Shown here piece after piece: positions 16,787 to 24,472 of a DNA stretch of 64,000 nt. Origin of the DNA: an uncultured Faecalibacterium sp. (GTDB taxonomy: Bacteria; Bacillota; Clostridia; Oscillospirales; Ruminococcaceae); contig UQGD01000004.1 in NCBI GenBank assembly GCA_900540455.1, positions 38,650 through 102,649 on the forward strand. Reading direction: 5' to 3'. Under the pieces are notes generated by a model. The model saw nothing but the letters and a program-made list of their open reading frames with translations. It was not told the DNA's origin and did no database searches. The translations under genes were made by a program, and so were the position numbers. The number at the start of each line of letters is the position of its first letter. The stretch's first letter is position 1.

Positions 16787-18136
16787 ATGACAAAGGATAT
16801 GACGCAGGGCAGCCCGCTGAAGCTGATCCTTGCATTTGCGGTGCCATTGATGCTGGGCAGCTTGTTCCAGCAGTTTTACAACCTGGCGGATACCATCGTG
16901 GTGGGCCGCTTTGTGGGTGTGGAGGCTCTGGCTGCGGTGGGCAGCGTGGGCGGATTGAATTACCTGGTGCTGGGCTTCGTCAATGGCATTGCCTGCGGCT
17001 TCTCCATTCCGTTGGCGTGGAGCTTTGGCGCAAAGGACTACGCCGAGATGCGCCGCTATGCCGCCAACACTACCTGGCTGTCGCTGGGGTTTGCGGCGGT
17101 GATCACGGTGGTGACCGTGGCGCTGACCCGGAATATCCTGGTCTGGACCAATACTCCGGCCAATATCATTGACCTGGCGGATGTCTATATCCGCACCATC
17201 TTTGCGGGCATCCCTTTTACCATGCTGTACAATGTCACCAGTGCGGTGATGCGGGCTTTGGGGGACTCAAAGCGTCCGCTGTACTTTCTGCTGGCGGCCA
17301 GCGTACTGAATATTGCAATGGACCTGGCCTGTGTGGTTTTGTTTGATATGGGGGTGTTTGGCGCAGCCTTTGCCACCGTGTTCAGTCAGGCGGTGGCGGG
17401 TCTGGGCAGCCTGTGGTATCTGATGCGCCACTACGACATCCTGCGCTGGAACCGGGAGGAAGGGCGTTTCAGCACCGCCCACTGTGCAAAGCTCTGTCAG
17501 ATGGGCCTGCCGATGGGGCTGCAGTGCAGCATCACCGCTATTGGCAGCGTGGTGCTGCAAGCAGCGGTAAACGACCTGGGCAGTGCGGTAGTGGCGGCAC
17601 AGACCGCAGGCAGCCGGGCAGCACAGGTGTTGTCGGTACCTTTGGAGAGCATCGGCACCGCCATGACCACCTACGCCAGCCAGAACCTGGGCGCAGGCAG
17701 CCTGGTGCGGGTCAAAAAGGGCCTGCATACTGCGCTGGCTATTGGCTGTGTATACAGCGCAGCCTCCTTTGTGGTGCTGCGCTTTGCGGATAAACTGCTG
17801 ATCAGCCTGTTCCTGGATTCCAGCGAGACGGCGATCATGGCCAATGCCCAGGAGTTTATCTTCTGGAACTCGGCTTTTTTCATCCCCTTGGCGGTGCTGA
17901 TCGTCTACCGTTATACCATTCAGGGGCTGGGCTATTCCGGTCTGGCGATGTTTGCGGGTGTGGCAGAGATGATCGCCCGCACGATGGTAGGGTTCTGGTT
18001 TGTGCCTTTGTGGGGGTACTTTGGCGCTTGCTTGGCAAACCCGGCGGCATGGCTGTTTGCCTGTGCGTTTCTGATCCCCGCATTCTTGTCGGTAATGCGC
18101 CGGTTGCAAAAAGAGTATACATCTGCTGCAAACTGA
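16787..18136 (+). CDS. MATE family efflux transporter
   Basis: This 449-residue transporter has about 12 membrane segments. Its N terminus (LILAFAVPLMLGSLFQQFYN then DTIVVGRFVG) is the standard MatE entry block, and SVPLESIGTAMTTYASQNLGAG is the repeat in the second half. Substrate unknown. The ATG follows AAAAGGGGAGG. A terminator between its promoter and the start codon suggests conditional expression. The next gene is a third MATE protein in the opposite direction, sharing a bidirectional terminator. Confidence 0.94.
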   Translation: MTKDMTQGSPLKLILAFAVPLMLGSLFQQFYNLADTIVVGRFVGVEALAAVGSVGGLNYLVLGFVNGIACGFSIPLAWSFGAKDYAEMRRYAANTTWLSLGFAAVITVVTVALTRNILVWTNTPANIIDLADVYIRTIFAGIPFTMLYNVTSAVMRALGDSKRPLYFLLAASVLNIAMDLACVVLFDMGVFGAAFATVFSQAVAGLGSLWYLMRHYDILRWNREEGRFSTAHCAKLCQMGLPMGLQCSITAIGSVVLQAAVNDLGSAVVAAQTAGSRAAQVLSVPLESIGTAMTTYASQNLGAGSLVRVKKGLHTALAIGCVYSAASFVVLRFADKLLISLFLDSSETAIMANAQEFIFWNSAFFIPLAVLIVYRYTIQGLGYSGLAMFAGVAEMIARTMVGFWFVPLWGYFGACLANPAAWLFACAFLIPAFLSVMRRLQKEYTSAAN

Positions 18137-18139
18137 ATA

Positions 18140-18181
18140 AAAAAGAGCCGAGGCATTTTATGGCCCCGGCTCTTTTTGTAT
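18140..18181. terminator. Bidirectional terminator between two MATE genes
   Basis: AAAAAGAGCCG(A)GG and CCCCGGCTCTTTTT form the stem around CATTTTATGG, serving both convergent genes. Confidence 0.88.
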
Positions 18182-18217
18182 AATACTAAGAAAAAATTAC
18201 GCCTTGTTTAGCTGTGC

Positions 18218-19573
18218 TTATTCCATACGCTCCAGCTCCCGTAAAAAAGAGAGCAAAAAGGGGGCAGAAACACAGAAGGTCAGAACATCGGCGATGGGTT
18301 GACAGATCTCAATGCCCACAAGCCCCCAAACCTGGGGCAGAAGCAGGATCAACGGCAGGAAGAAGATGCCCTGCCGGCAGCAGGATAAAAAGGTGGCACG
18401 GCCTGCTTTTCCGATGCTCTGAAACAGCATATTGGAAGCAACCATCACAGGCTGTAAAAACATTGCAAGACATTGATAGCGGAAAGCGGGCAGCGCCACC
18501 GCTGTTACAGCGAGGTCGTCGCGGAACAAGCGGATCAACGGACCGGCATTGAACCAGCACAGCAGGATCAGCACCGACATCAGGTAAAAGCTGGCTTGGA
18601 TCGTAAACAGACAGGCATGACGCACACGGTGGTATTTGCGGGCGCCATAGTTGAAGCTGGCTACGGGCTGAAAACCCTGCCCCACGCCCAGAGCCACCGA
18701 CAGCATAAAGCTGAAGATCCGGGAGACGATGCTCATGCCCGCTACGGCGGCATCGCCATAACTGCGGGCGGCAATGTTCAGCAACATTCCGCCAATGCTG
18801 TTCAGGCCCTGTCGGCCAAAGCTGGGCAGGCCGCCCAACAGGATCTGGCCAAATTCGCTCCCGCTGCGGGTGATGGCACCCAGCCGGAAGCGGCTGACCG
18901 TTTTGCCGCGCAAAAACATAAACAGCAGGATGCAAAAGCTGACCCCCTGGCTCAGCGCTGTGGCTACGCCAGCTCCGGCGGTGCCCATACCAAAACCGAA
19001 GATCAGCACCGGGTCCAGCAGGATATTCAGGATGCCGCCGGTCACCAGCCCGATCATGGCCAGGTTTGCTTTGCCCTCATAGCGCAGGATATTGTTCATT
19101 ACAAGGCTGGACATCATCAGCGGTGCAGCCAGCAGAATGGGGACTGCATAGGCACAGGCATGGGGCAGGATGGTCTCCGTGCTGCCCAGCAGCATCATAA
19201 AGGGGGACAGAAATGTCAGCCCGCCCAGCCCCAGCAGCCCACCCAGAGCAAGGGCGGTAAAAAAGCTGGTGGAGGCAAACCGTGTGGCAGCGGCATCGTT
19301 TTGGCTGCCCAGGCTTCGGGAAATGATAGTGCCTGCACCGTGTCCCAGCATGAACCCCAGTGCCTGGATGATGGCCATCAGGCTGGAGACCACCCCCACA
19401 GCGCCGGAAGCGCTGGTAGAGATCTGCCCTACAAAAAAAGTGTCGGCCAGGTTGTAGATGCTGGTGATCAGCATACTGAGGATGGTGGGCCCGGCTAACG
19501 TCAGCACCAGCGTTGGCACAGGGGTTTCGGTCATTTTCATAAACTGGCTGCTTTTGGGGTCCTGCTGCGGCAT
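18218..19573 (-). CDS. MATE family efflux transporter
   Basis: This 451-residue transporter differs from the other two in the window: its N terminus reads TPVPTLVLTLAGPTILSMLI and DTFFVGQISTSASGAVG, typical of the large DinF-like clostridial MATE group. The second half has FQPVASFNYGARKYHRV, the matching repeat. About 12 membrane segments are visible. The start at 19573 follows AGAGAGG at ten bases. A tandem pair of TATACT boxes lies 130-160 bases upstream. Substrate unknown. Confidence 0.92.
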   Translation of the reverse strand: MPQQDPKSSQFMKMTETPVPTLVLTLAGPTILSMLITSIYNLADTFFVGQISTSASGAVGVVSSLMAIIQALGFMLGHGAGTIISRSLGSQNDAAATRFASTSFFTALALGGLLGLGGLTFLSPFMMLLGSTETILPHACAYAVPILLAAPLMMSSLVMNNILRYEGKANLAMIGLVTGGILNILLDPVLIFGFGMGTAGAGVATALSQGVSFCILLFMFLRGKTVSRFRLGAITRSGSEFGQILLGGLPSFGRQGLNSIGGMLLNIAARSYGDAAVAGMSIVSRIFSFMLSVALGVGQGFQPVASFNYGARKYHRVRHACLFTIQASFYLMSVLILLCWFNAGPLIRLFRDDLAVTAVALPAFRYQCLAMFLQPVMVASNMLFQSIGKAGRATFLSCCRQGIFFLPLILLLPQVWGLVGIEICQPIADVLTFCVSAPFLLSFLRELERME

Positions 19574-19725
19574 GGAACAATAACCTCTCTTTCCAAAGCG
19601 GAATAAATGGGCGACGATTTGCAGTGCGGCAAAAAGCTGTGCAAAATAAGGCTCCTTTTTGCTGTTTTTGCAAGCAGATGCGGCGGGTGCAAAGCGCTAA
19701 AGTATACAAGAATTCGGTCGTTTTT

Positions 19726-19754
19726 AGTATACAGCGGAACTGCAAAAATGTCGA
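19726..19754 (-). promoter_or_regulatory. Promoter for the third MATE gene
   Basis: On the minus strand, TCGACA and TATACT are spaced by 17 bases. A second TATACT lies 25 bases downstream at 19701-19706. Confidence 0.6.
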
Positions 19755-19851
19755 GTGGGCTGCAAAATACAAAAAGTGGTATGAAAGGGGAGAAAATGCT
19801 CCTGTCGCTCAGAAATATTCTGTACAATGCGACAAAGCTATGCAAAAGGTC

Positions 19852-19879
19852 TTGTAAAAATTACGCTGTGTGGTATGAT
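19852..19879 (+). promoter_or_regulatory. Promoter for the lectin gene
   Basis: TTGTAA is followed after 16 bases by TATGAT, with an extended -10 (TGG directly before). Confidence 0.65.
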
Positions 19880-19983
19880 TTAACACGGACAATAGTATCT
19901 ATTTGTCAAAAATGATGCAGCGCCAGTGTGTGGGGTATTTGGATGTCCCGCAGCAGGCCCGATAATGGGAGGAAAAACGAACA

Positions 19984-20691
19984 ATGAAAACTGTTGCACA
20001 GACGGTGATCGAGGCGGAACGCTTTTATACGATCGCAGCCCAGACCGGGTATGTGATCCAGGCAGTGGAAGGTGTAGAGAATGGCGGGGATATCCGCCTT
20101 GGCAAGTATGAGCACAAGCCGGAGCAGGAGTGGTCCTTTATCCGTGTGGGTGAGGGTGTGTACCGTATCCGCAACCGTGCCAATGGCAAGCTGATCGACC
20201 TGATGATGACTGGTACTGCAAACGGCACCTGGCTGCACCTGTGGGAGGATGTGGGCGGTACCTCTCAGATGTGGTCTGTGGAGCCGAACCCCAACGGCAC
20301 CGTGCGTGTACGTTCCTCCTGGGCAGGGGGCAAGTGCATCGATACCGTGGGTATGGGTGCAGAGATCGGCGCTATCCTGCAGATCTGGCAGGAGGCCAAC
20401 GGAGCAGACCAGCTGTGGACGATCTCCGAGGTGAAGGACCGTGCAAAGCGTGCTCCTGCTGCCGAGGCAAAGACCGAGGAGCCTGCTGCTCCCGCTGTCG
20501 AGGCAAAGGCTGAGGAGCCTGCTGCTCCCGCTGTCGAGGCAAAGGCTGAGGAGCCTGTCGCTCCCGCTGTCGAGGCAAAGATCGAGGAGCCTGCTGCTCC
20601 TGCTGTCGAGGTGAAGCCCGCTGCTGCTCCCGCCGCAAAGAAGCCTGCTGCAAAGAACCGCCGCAAGTGCGCAAACCGTAAAAAGAGATAA
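19984..20691 (+). CDS. Ricin-type beta-trefoil lectin protein with A/P/E/K repeat tail
   Basis: Residues 1-155 of this 235-residue protein form one ricin B-like beta-trefoil with three QxW motifs (QEWSF, QMWSV, QLWTI), one per lobe, the fold of carbohydrate-binding modules. Residues about 161-208 are four 12-residue repeats of the type EAKAEEPAAPAV, and the end is strongly basic (AAKKPAAKNRRK then ANRKKR). There is no signal peptide, sortase motif or membrane segment, so it looks cytosolic, which is odd for a lectin. The ligand is unknown. Codons are strongly biased (GCT, CGT, GAG), suggesting high expression. GGGAGG lies 12 bases before the ATG. Monocistronic. Confidence 0.85.
   Translation: MKTVAQTVIEAERFYTIAAQTGYVIQAVEGVENGGDIRLGKYEHKPEQEWSFIRVGEGVYRIRNRANGKLIDLMMTGTANGTWLHLWEDVGGTSQMWSVEPNPNGTVRVRSSWAGGKCIDTVGMGAEIGAILQIWQEANGADQLWTISEVKDRAKRAPAAEAKTEEPAAPAVEAKAEEPAAPAVEAKAEEPVAPAVEAKIEEPAAPAVEVKPAAAPAAKKPAAKNRRKCANRKKR
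20464..20607 (+). repeat. Four 36-bp tandem repeats inside the lectin gene
   Basis: Four in-frame copies of a 36-base unit (starting GAGGCAAAG at 20464, 20500, 20536 and 20572) encode the 12-residue repeats. The copies are nearly identical, so copy number may vary between strains. Confidence 0.92.
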
Positions 20692-20706
20692 TCGGATTAC
20701 AGAACA

Positions 20707-20744
20707 GAAAAAAGCGAGGGCACATTGTGCCCTCGCTTTTATGT
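20707..20744. terminator. Bidirectional terminator
   Basis: AAAAAGCGAGGGCAC and GTGCCCTCGCTTTT pair around a 3-4 base loop between the convergent lectin and SPFH genes. Confidence 0.92.
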
Positions 20745-20752
20745 TGCAAAAG

Positions 20753-21658
20753 TTACTCTTTGGGGTCGGTCAGCAGTTCTTTGATGCTGGGAACAACGCC
20801 TCCCAGGTTCTGCAGGTCGGAAGGGATGATGAGCTTGGTGGCTTTTCCGTTGGCGACCTTAGCCAGTGCCTCCAGGCTGCGCAGAGCCAGGACCTTGTCG
20901 GTGGGCATGGCCTCGTTCAGCAGGCGGATGGCATCCGCATTGGCCTGCTGCACAGCCAGAATGGCCTGTGCCTCGCCTTCGGCCTCCAGGATGCGCTGCT
21001 GTTTGACAGCATCGGCCCGCAGGATCGCAGCGGCTTTTTCGCCCTCAGCGGCGGTGATAGCCGCCTGCTTTTCGCCGTCTGCTTTCAGGATCACAGCGCG
21101 CTTTTCACGCTCGGCCTTCATCTGCTTTTCCATGGCATCCTGGATCTCCCGGGGCGGGATGATGTTTTTCACTTCCACGCGGTTGACCTTGATGCCCCAC
21201 TTATCGGTGGCCTCGTCCAGGATAGCGGTAATTTTGCTGTTGATGGTGTCCCGGCTGGTCAGGGTGTGATCCAGCTCCATCTCACCAATGATGTTGCGCA
21301 GGGTAGTGGCGGACAGACTTTCGATGGCAGAGATAGGCTGGTTGACGCCGTAAGTGTACAGTTTTGCGTCCATGACCTGGAAAAAGACCACGGTATCGAT
21401 CTGCATCGTTACGTTGTCACGGGTGATCACAGGCTGCGGGGGGAAATCGGCCACCTGCTCTTTCAGGCTGACCTTTTTGGCGATCCGCTCAATAAAGGGG
21501 ATCTTGATATGCAGGCCGGAAGTCCAGGTGGCAGAGTAGCTGCCCAGCCGCTCAACAACGTATACCATGGACTGGGGAACGATCACAAAGTTGGGGACGA
21601 TAATGGCGAGGATCAGCAGTACAAGCCCCAGAATGACGAAAAGCGTAAAAACAGGCAT
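20753..21658 (-). CDS. SPFH/Band 7 (stomatin-like) membrane protein
   Basis: This 301-residue protein has one N-terminal membrane anchor (residues 3-24) followed by a Band 7 domain (VPQSMVYVVERLGSY to about residue 180) and a long Ala/Glu-rich coiled coil (residues about 180-255). Stomatin/QmcA proteins form ring oligomers that organise membrane microdomains and control membrane proteases such as FtsH. The partner NfeD protein is encoded just upstream, the classic pairing. AGGAGG precedes the ATG at 21658. A tiny hydrophobic ORF lies between the two. Confidence 0.93.
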   Translation of the reverse strand: MPVFTLFVILGLVLLILAIIVPNFVIVPQSMVYVVERLGSYSATWTSGLHIKIPFIERIAKKVSLKEQVADFPPQPVITRDNVTMQIDTVVFFQVMDAKLYTYGVNQPISAIESLSATTLRNIIGEMELDHTLTSRDTINSKITAILDEATDKWGIKVNRVEVKNIIPPREIQDAMEKQMKAEREKRAVILKADGEKQAAITAAEGEKAAAILRADAVKQQRILEAEGEAQAILAVQQANADAIRLLNEAMPTDKVLALRSLEALAKVANGKATKLIIPSDLQNLGGVVPSIKELLTDPKE

Positions 21659-21746
21659 AAGCTTCCTCCTTTTTGTTTGGGCCGGAGCACCGGCCGGATG
21701 AGGCGGGCGGTTTTGGGGTCTTACGGGGTCTCAGTCGGGATAAACC

Positions 21747-21806
21747 CTATGATCGAATGAACAAACTCAATAGCACAAGTGCTATAATAATGATTAGCAT
21801 GATCAT
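21747..21806 (-). CDS. 19-residue hydrophobic peptide (candidate small membrane protein)
   Basis: A 20-codon frame reads MIMLIIIIALVLLSLFIRS, one possible membrane helix with a short basic end. AAAAAGGAGGAA lies seven bases upstream of the ATG, as strong a ribosome site as those of its neighbours. It sits in the same direction between nfeD and the SPFH gene, in an otherwise unexplained gap. It could be a small subunit or regulator of the NfeD-SPFH complex, or a translated leader peptide. Its existence is inferred; I know no named family for it. Confidence 0.6.
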   Translation of the reverse strand: MIMLIIIIALVLLSLFIRS

Positions 21807-21865
21807 AGGGGTTCCTCCTTTTTGCGTGAGCCGGGGACAGCTCGGTGTGAGGGACGCTTCGGGGG

Positions 21866-22312
21866 TCAGAGGGTCTCAGTCAAAACAGGCTCTACGATCA
21901 GCAGGGTGCTGTGGATCTCTACCACACGGCAGCGCTGGCCGGGTACCAACTGATCCCCGGGGGTGGCGCAGCGGGCGTTCCAGTCCACACCGTCCAGCCG
22001 TACACGGCCGGACAGCTCCGCACTGACTGGGGAGAGCACATCTGCCTCCCGTCCCAGGTTGCGGTCGCCGTTTGTGGCCGTGTGGCGGGTGCGCAGGCGC
22101 GCCGCCAAGGGGCGGAACGCAGCCAGGCACAAAGCGCTGACTACCACAAATACAACAGCCTGTACCCGGAACGAGTCGGAAAAAAGGCCGGTAAGCAGGG
22201 CTGCCGCAGCACCCACTGCAAACCAGATCGAAGTCATGCCAAAGGTCATGGCTTCGATCATGACAAAACCAATGGCTGCGATCAGCCAGAAGATGGGGTC
22301 AATGGATGACAT
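21866..22312 (-). CDS. NfeD family membrane protein
   Basis: This 148-residue short-form NfeD has two N-terminal hydrophobic stretches (residues about 8-60) and a C-terminal OB-fold domain (residues about 80-145, with GREADVLSPVSAELSGRVRLDG and GQRCRVVEI). Such proteins bind stomatin-type partners and the pair is thought to tune membrane quality control. The serine protease domain of long NfeD is absent. GGAGGGAA precedes the ATG. It is the first gene of the nfeD-small ORF-SPFH operon. Confidence 0.9.
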   Translation of the reverse strand: MSSIDPIFWLIAAIGFVMIEAMTFGMTSIWFAVGAAAALLTGLFSDSFRVQAVVFVVVSALCLAAFRPLAARLRTRHTATNGDRNLGREADVLSPVSAELSGRVRLDGVDWNARCATPGDQLVPGQRCRVVEIHSTLLIVEPVLTETL

Positions 22313-22353
22313 CTTTATTCCCTCCTTCAGATATAGGGCCCTGTGTTTTACTT

Positions 22354-22384
22354 ATTATATTGCACGAAATCCGATACAGGTCAA
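22354..22384 (-). promoter_or_regulatory. Possible promoter of the nfeD operon
   Basis: On the minus strand a TTGACC and a TATAAT are present but 19 bases apart, longer than ideal. Confidence 0.4.
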
Positions 22385-22467
22385 GAGATTTTATGCAAAA
22401 TGTTGCCTGTGCCGCTAAAATTACACAAATTTTTTGGGTGGAAAACGAAATCTTTACTTTTACGGCA

Positions 22468-22504
22468 CAAAAACAGCCTGCATATTGGATGCAGGCTGTT
22501 TTGT
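22468..22504 (-). terminator. Terminator hairpin between the nfeD promoter and the GH13 gene end
   Basis: AAAACAGCCTGCAT and ATGCAGGCTGTTTT form a 14-bp stem with a 4-base loop. It is upstream of nfeD and 17 bases past... the GH13 gene on its 5' plus side; read on the plus strand it would stop antisense transcription, and on the minus strand transcription entering the GH13 gene end region is not affected. Confidence 0.6.
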
Positions 22505-22520
22505 ATGAAAAATATTTGTT

Positions 22521-24377
22521 TTACTGGTAGTCGTAGTAACTGTGGTCCGGGTTATGGCCTATCTCTTCCACAACGATGGTAAAGCCCATGGGGTTCACCT
22601 CGGTGCATTTGCCGCTGGCGAGGGTCTCAACAATGATGTTCTCGGTGCGGTTCACGATGATCTCGGCGGTCTCGGTCTCACCAATGCGCTGATAGTGCAG
22701 GATGCCGCCCTCTGCACGCAGAAAACGCAGCTGTCCGCAGCGGAATGCATCGCAGGTGTGCCGCAGCTGTGCCAGCTGTGCCAGCACCGGACGCAGCCGC
22801 TCCTCCCGGGTATCCCAGCGGTAGAAGGCACGGTTGAAGGGGTCGCGGTAGCCCTGCATCCCGATCTCGTCGCCATAATACAGGCAGGGGACGCCGGGCA
22901 GGGTGTAGATGATGGCATAGGCCATCCGCAGCAGCAGCATCCCTTCCTCATAGGCTTCACCGGTCACACTGCGTCCGCTCTGCCAGGCCCGGCCGCGGCC
23001 ATTGGCGGGTTCGTCCGCCAGCACAGTCAGTGCCCGCTCTGTATCGTGGGTGGACAAAAAGTTCAGTGCGGTGTCCATGGCGGGGGCGGGGTAGTGCTCG
23101 CACAGAGTCATGATCTCGGTGGCGGTCTGCTCGGCCGGCTTGCCCTTGACAAAGTCCAGGACTGCATTTTTGAAGGGGTAGTTCATAACACTGTCCAGCC
23201 CCTTGCCCAGCAGGTAGGTGCGGCGCTGCCCATAGCCGAATTTGGTGGTGGCATCCTCCCAGACTTCGCCCAGCAGGAACTTTTCCGGGCTTACCCGCTT
23301 GACGGCAGCACGGATCTTTTCAATAAAGGTGTCCGGCAGCTCGTCGGCCACGTCCAGCCGGAAGCCAGCCGCACCCCGGCGCAGCCAGGTATCGATAACG
23401 CCGCCCTCGCCGGTGATGAACTCCACAAAGGAGGGGGTCTCCTCGTTGACCTCCGGCAGGGTCTTGAACCCCCACCAGCTGCGGTATCCGCATGAATAAG
23501 CAGAAGAAAAATCGTACCACGGCCGGTAAGGGGAGTTGGGGTCCCGGTAAGCGCCCCCTTCGCCATAGCGTCCTTCCAGGTTGAAATACCGGCTGTCCGA
23601 TCCGGTATGGCTGAATACACCGTCCAATACGATACCAATGCCATAGCGGGCGGCTGCCTGGCACAGCTGCTCAAAATCTTCGTTGGTGCCCAGTAAAGGG
23701 TCCACGTTCAGATAGTCTGCGGTATTGTACCGGTGGTTGGAGTGCGCCTCAAAGATGGGGTTCAGATAGATATAGTCTACCCCCATCTGATGCAGATAGG
23801 GCAGTTTGAGCTGGATGCCCTTCAGATCGCCGCCAAAATAATCGTCGTTCAGATGGCCGCCGGTCTCATTGGGCTGCCAGAAGGGTTCTGCGTGTTTATC
23901 CGCCTGGTAGATCCGGTCCGGGAAGGGCATGGGTTTATTTTCCACCGCTTCGCAGAAACGGTCCGGGAAGATCTGGTAAAATACCTTCCCCTTGATGCAC
24001 TCCGGCGTTTCAAATCCGGTTTCGTATACGGTGAGCTGCCACTGTTCGCCGTCCTGCCAGCTCACAACGCCGCAGTTGTCCGGTCCACGGTAGATGCGGC
24101 GAAAATCGGTGTATAGATCAAAGTAATAAAAGTATAGTCCCGGGTCTCCCAGATAGACCTCCACAGAAAAATGGTTCTGCTGGGGGGTCTGCCCCTGGAA
24201 GTTCATTCGATAGTGGACGGGCACATCGTTTTTGCCCTCCTTGCGGATCACCAGGTGAGGGTCCACATATCCCAGGTTTTCCGGTACGCAGAGAGACAGC
24301 CGCACCGTCTGCCCGGCGGGCACCGCACCAAAGGGCTGCTTGAATTGGGGGTCGAAGCTATTGAACAGACAAGACAA
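22521..24377 (-). CDS. Glycoside hydrolase family 13 (neopullulanase/cyclomaltodextrinase type)
   Basis: This 618-residue enzyme cleaves maltodextrins or cyclodextrins. An N-terminal beta-sandwich (residues about 1-125, CBM34-like) precedes the GH13 barrel. The four conserved regions are present: DGVFSH (Asp252), GFRLDVAD (nucleophile Asp342), LLGEVWED (acid/base Glu371) and STHDTER (Asp445). No signal peptide, so it acts in the cytosol on imported sugars. The start is taken as the TTG at 24377 behind GGAAAGGA; the frame extends upstream to 24443 but that part lies in the glgP terminator. It follows glgP, which acts on the same glucans. Confidence 0.9.
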   Translation of the reverse strand: MSCLFNSFDPQFKQPFGAVPAGQTVRLSLCVPENLGYVDPHLVIRKEGKNDVPVHYRMNFQGQTPQQNHFSVEVYLGDPGLYFYYFDLYTDFRRIYRGPDNCGVVSWQDGEQWQLTVYETGFETPECIKGKVFYQIFPDRFCEAVENKPMPFPDRIYQADKHAEPFWQPNETGGHLNDDYFGGDLKGIQLKLPYLHQMGVDYIYLNPIFEAHSNHRYNTADYLNVDPLLGTNEDFEQLCQAAARYGIGIVLDGVFSHTGSDSRYFNLEGRYGEGGAYRDPNSPYRPWYDFSSAYSCGYRSWWGFKTLPEVNEETPSFVEFITGEGGVIDTWLRRGAAGFRLDVADELPDTFIEKIRAAVKRVSPEKFLLGEVWEDATTKFGYGQRRTYLLGKGLDSVMNYPFKNAVLDFVKGKPAEQTATEIMTLCEHYPAPAMDTALNFLSTHDTERALTVLADEPANGRGRAWQSGRSVTGEAYEEGMLLLRMAYAIIYTLPGVPCLYYGDEIGMQGYRDPFNRAFYRWDTREERLRPVLAQLAQLRHTCDAFRCGQLRFLRAEGGILHYQRIGETETAEIIVNRTENIIVETLASGKCTEVNPMGFTIVVEEIGHNPDHSYYDYQ

Positions 24378-24399
24378 AACGGGTCGTTCCTTTCCAATA

Positions 24400-24441
24400 A
24401 AAAAGTCCCGGAAAACGCTGCTGGTATTTCCGGGACTATGC
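24400..24441 (-). terminator. Terminator between glgP and the GH13 gene
   Basis: On the minus strand AGTCCCGGAAA and TTTCCGGGACT pair around a 15-base loop, followed by TTTTTTATT. Some readthrough must reach the GH13 gene unless it has its own promoter, which I do not see. Confidence 0.88.
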
Positions 24442-24472
24442 AAGTTATTCTATCTCCGCTGAGGGAAGGGGC

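Larger units (their letters stand above)
19574..19983. other. Divergent intergenic region
   Basis: These 410 bases are AT-richer than the genes around them. They carry two minus-strand TATACT boxes (19701-19706 and 19726-19731) in a near-repeat, the second with a good -35, and a plus-strand extended -10 promoter for the lectin gene. No coding frame with a ribosome site was found. Confidence 0.6.

Noticed and set aside
20464..20607. 36-bp repeats considered as a CRISPR array
   Set aside because: The units are contiguous, without spacers, in frame and coding for a protein repeat.
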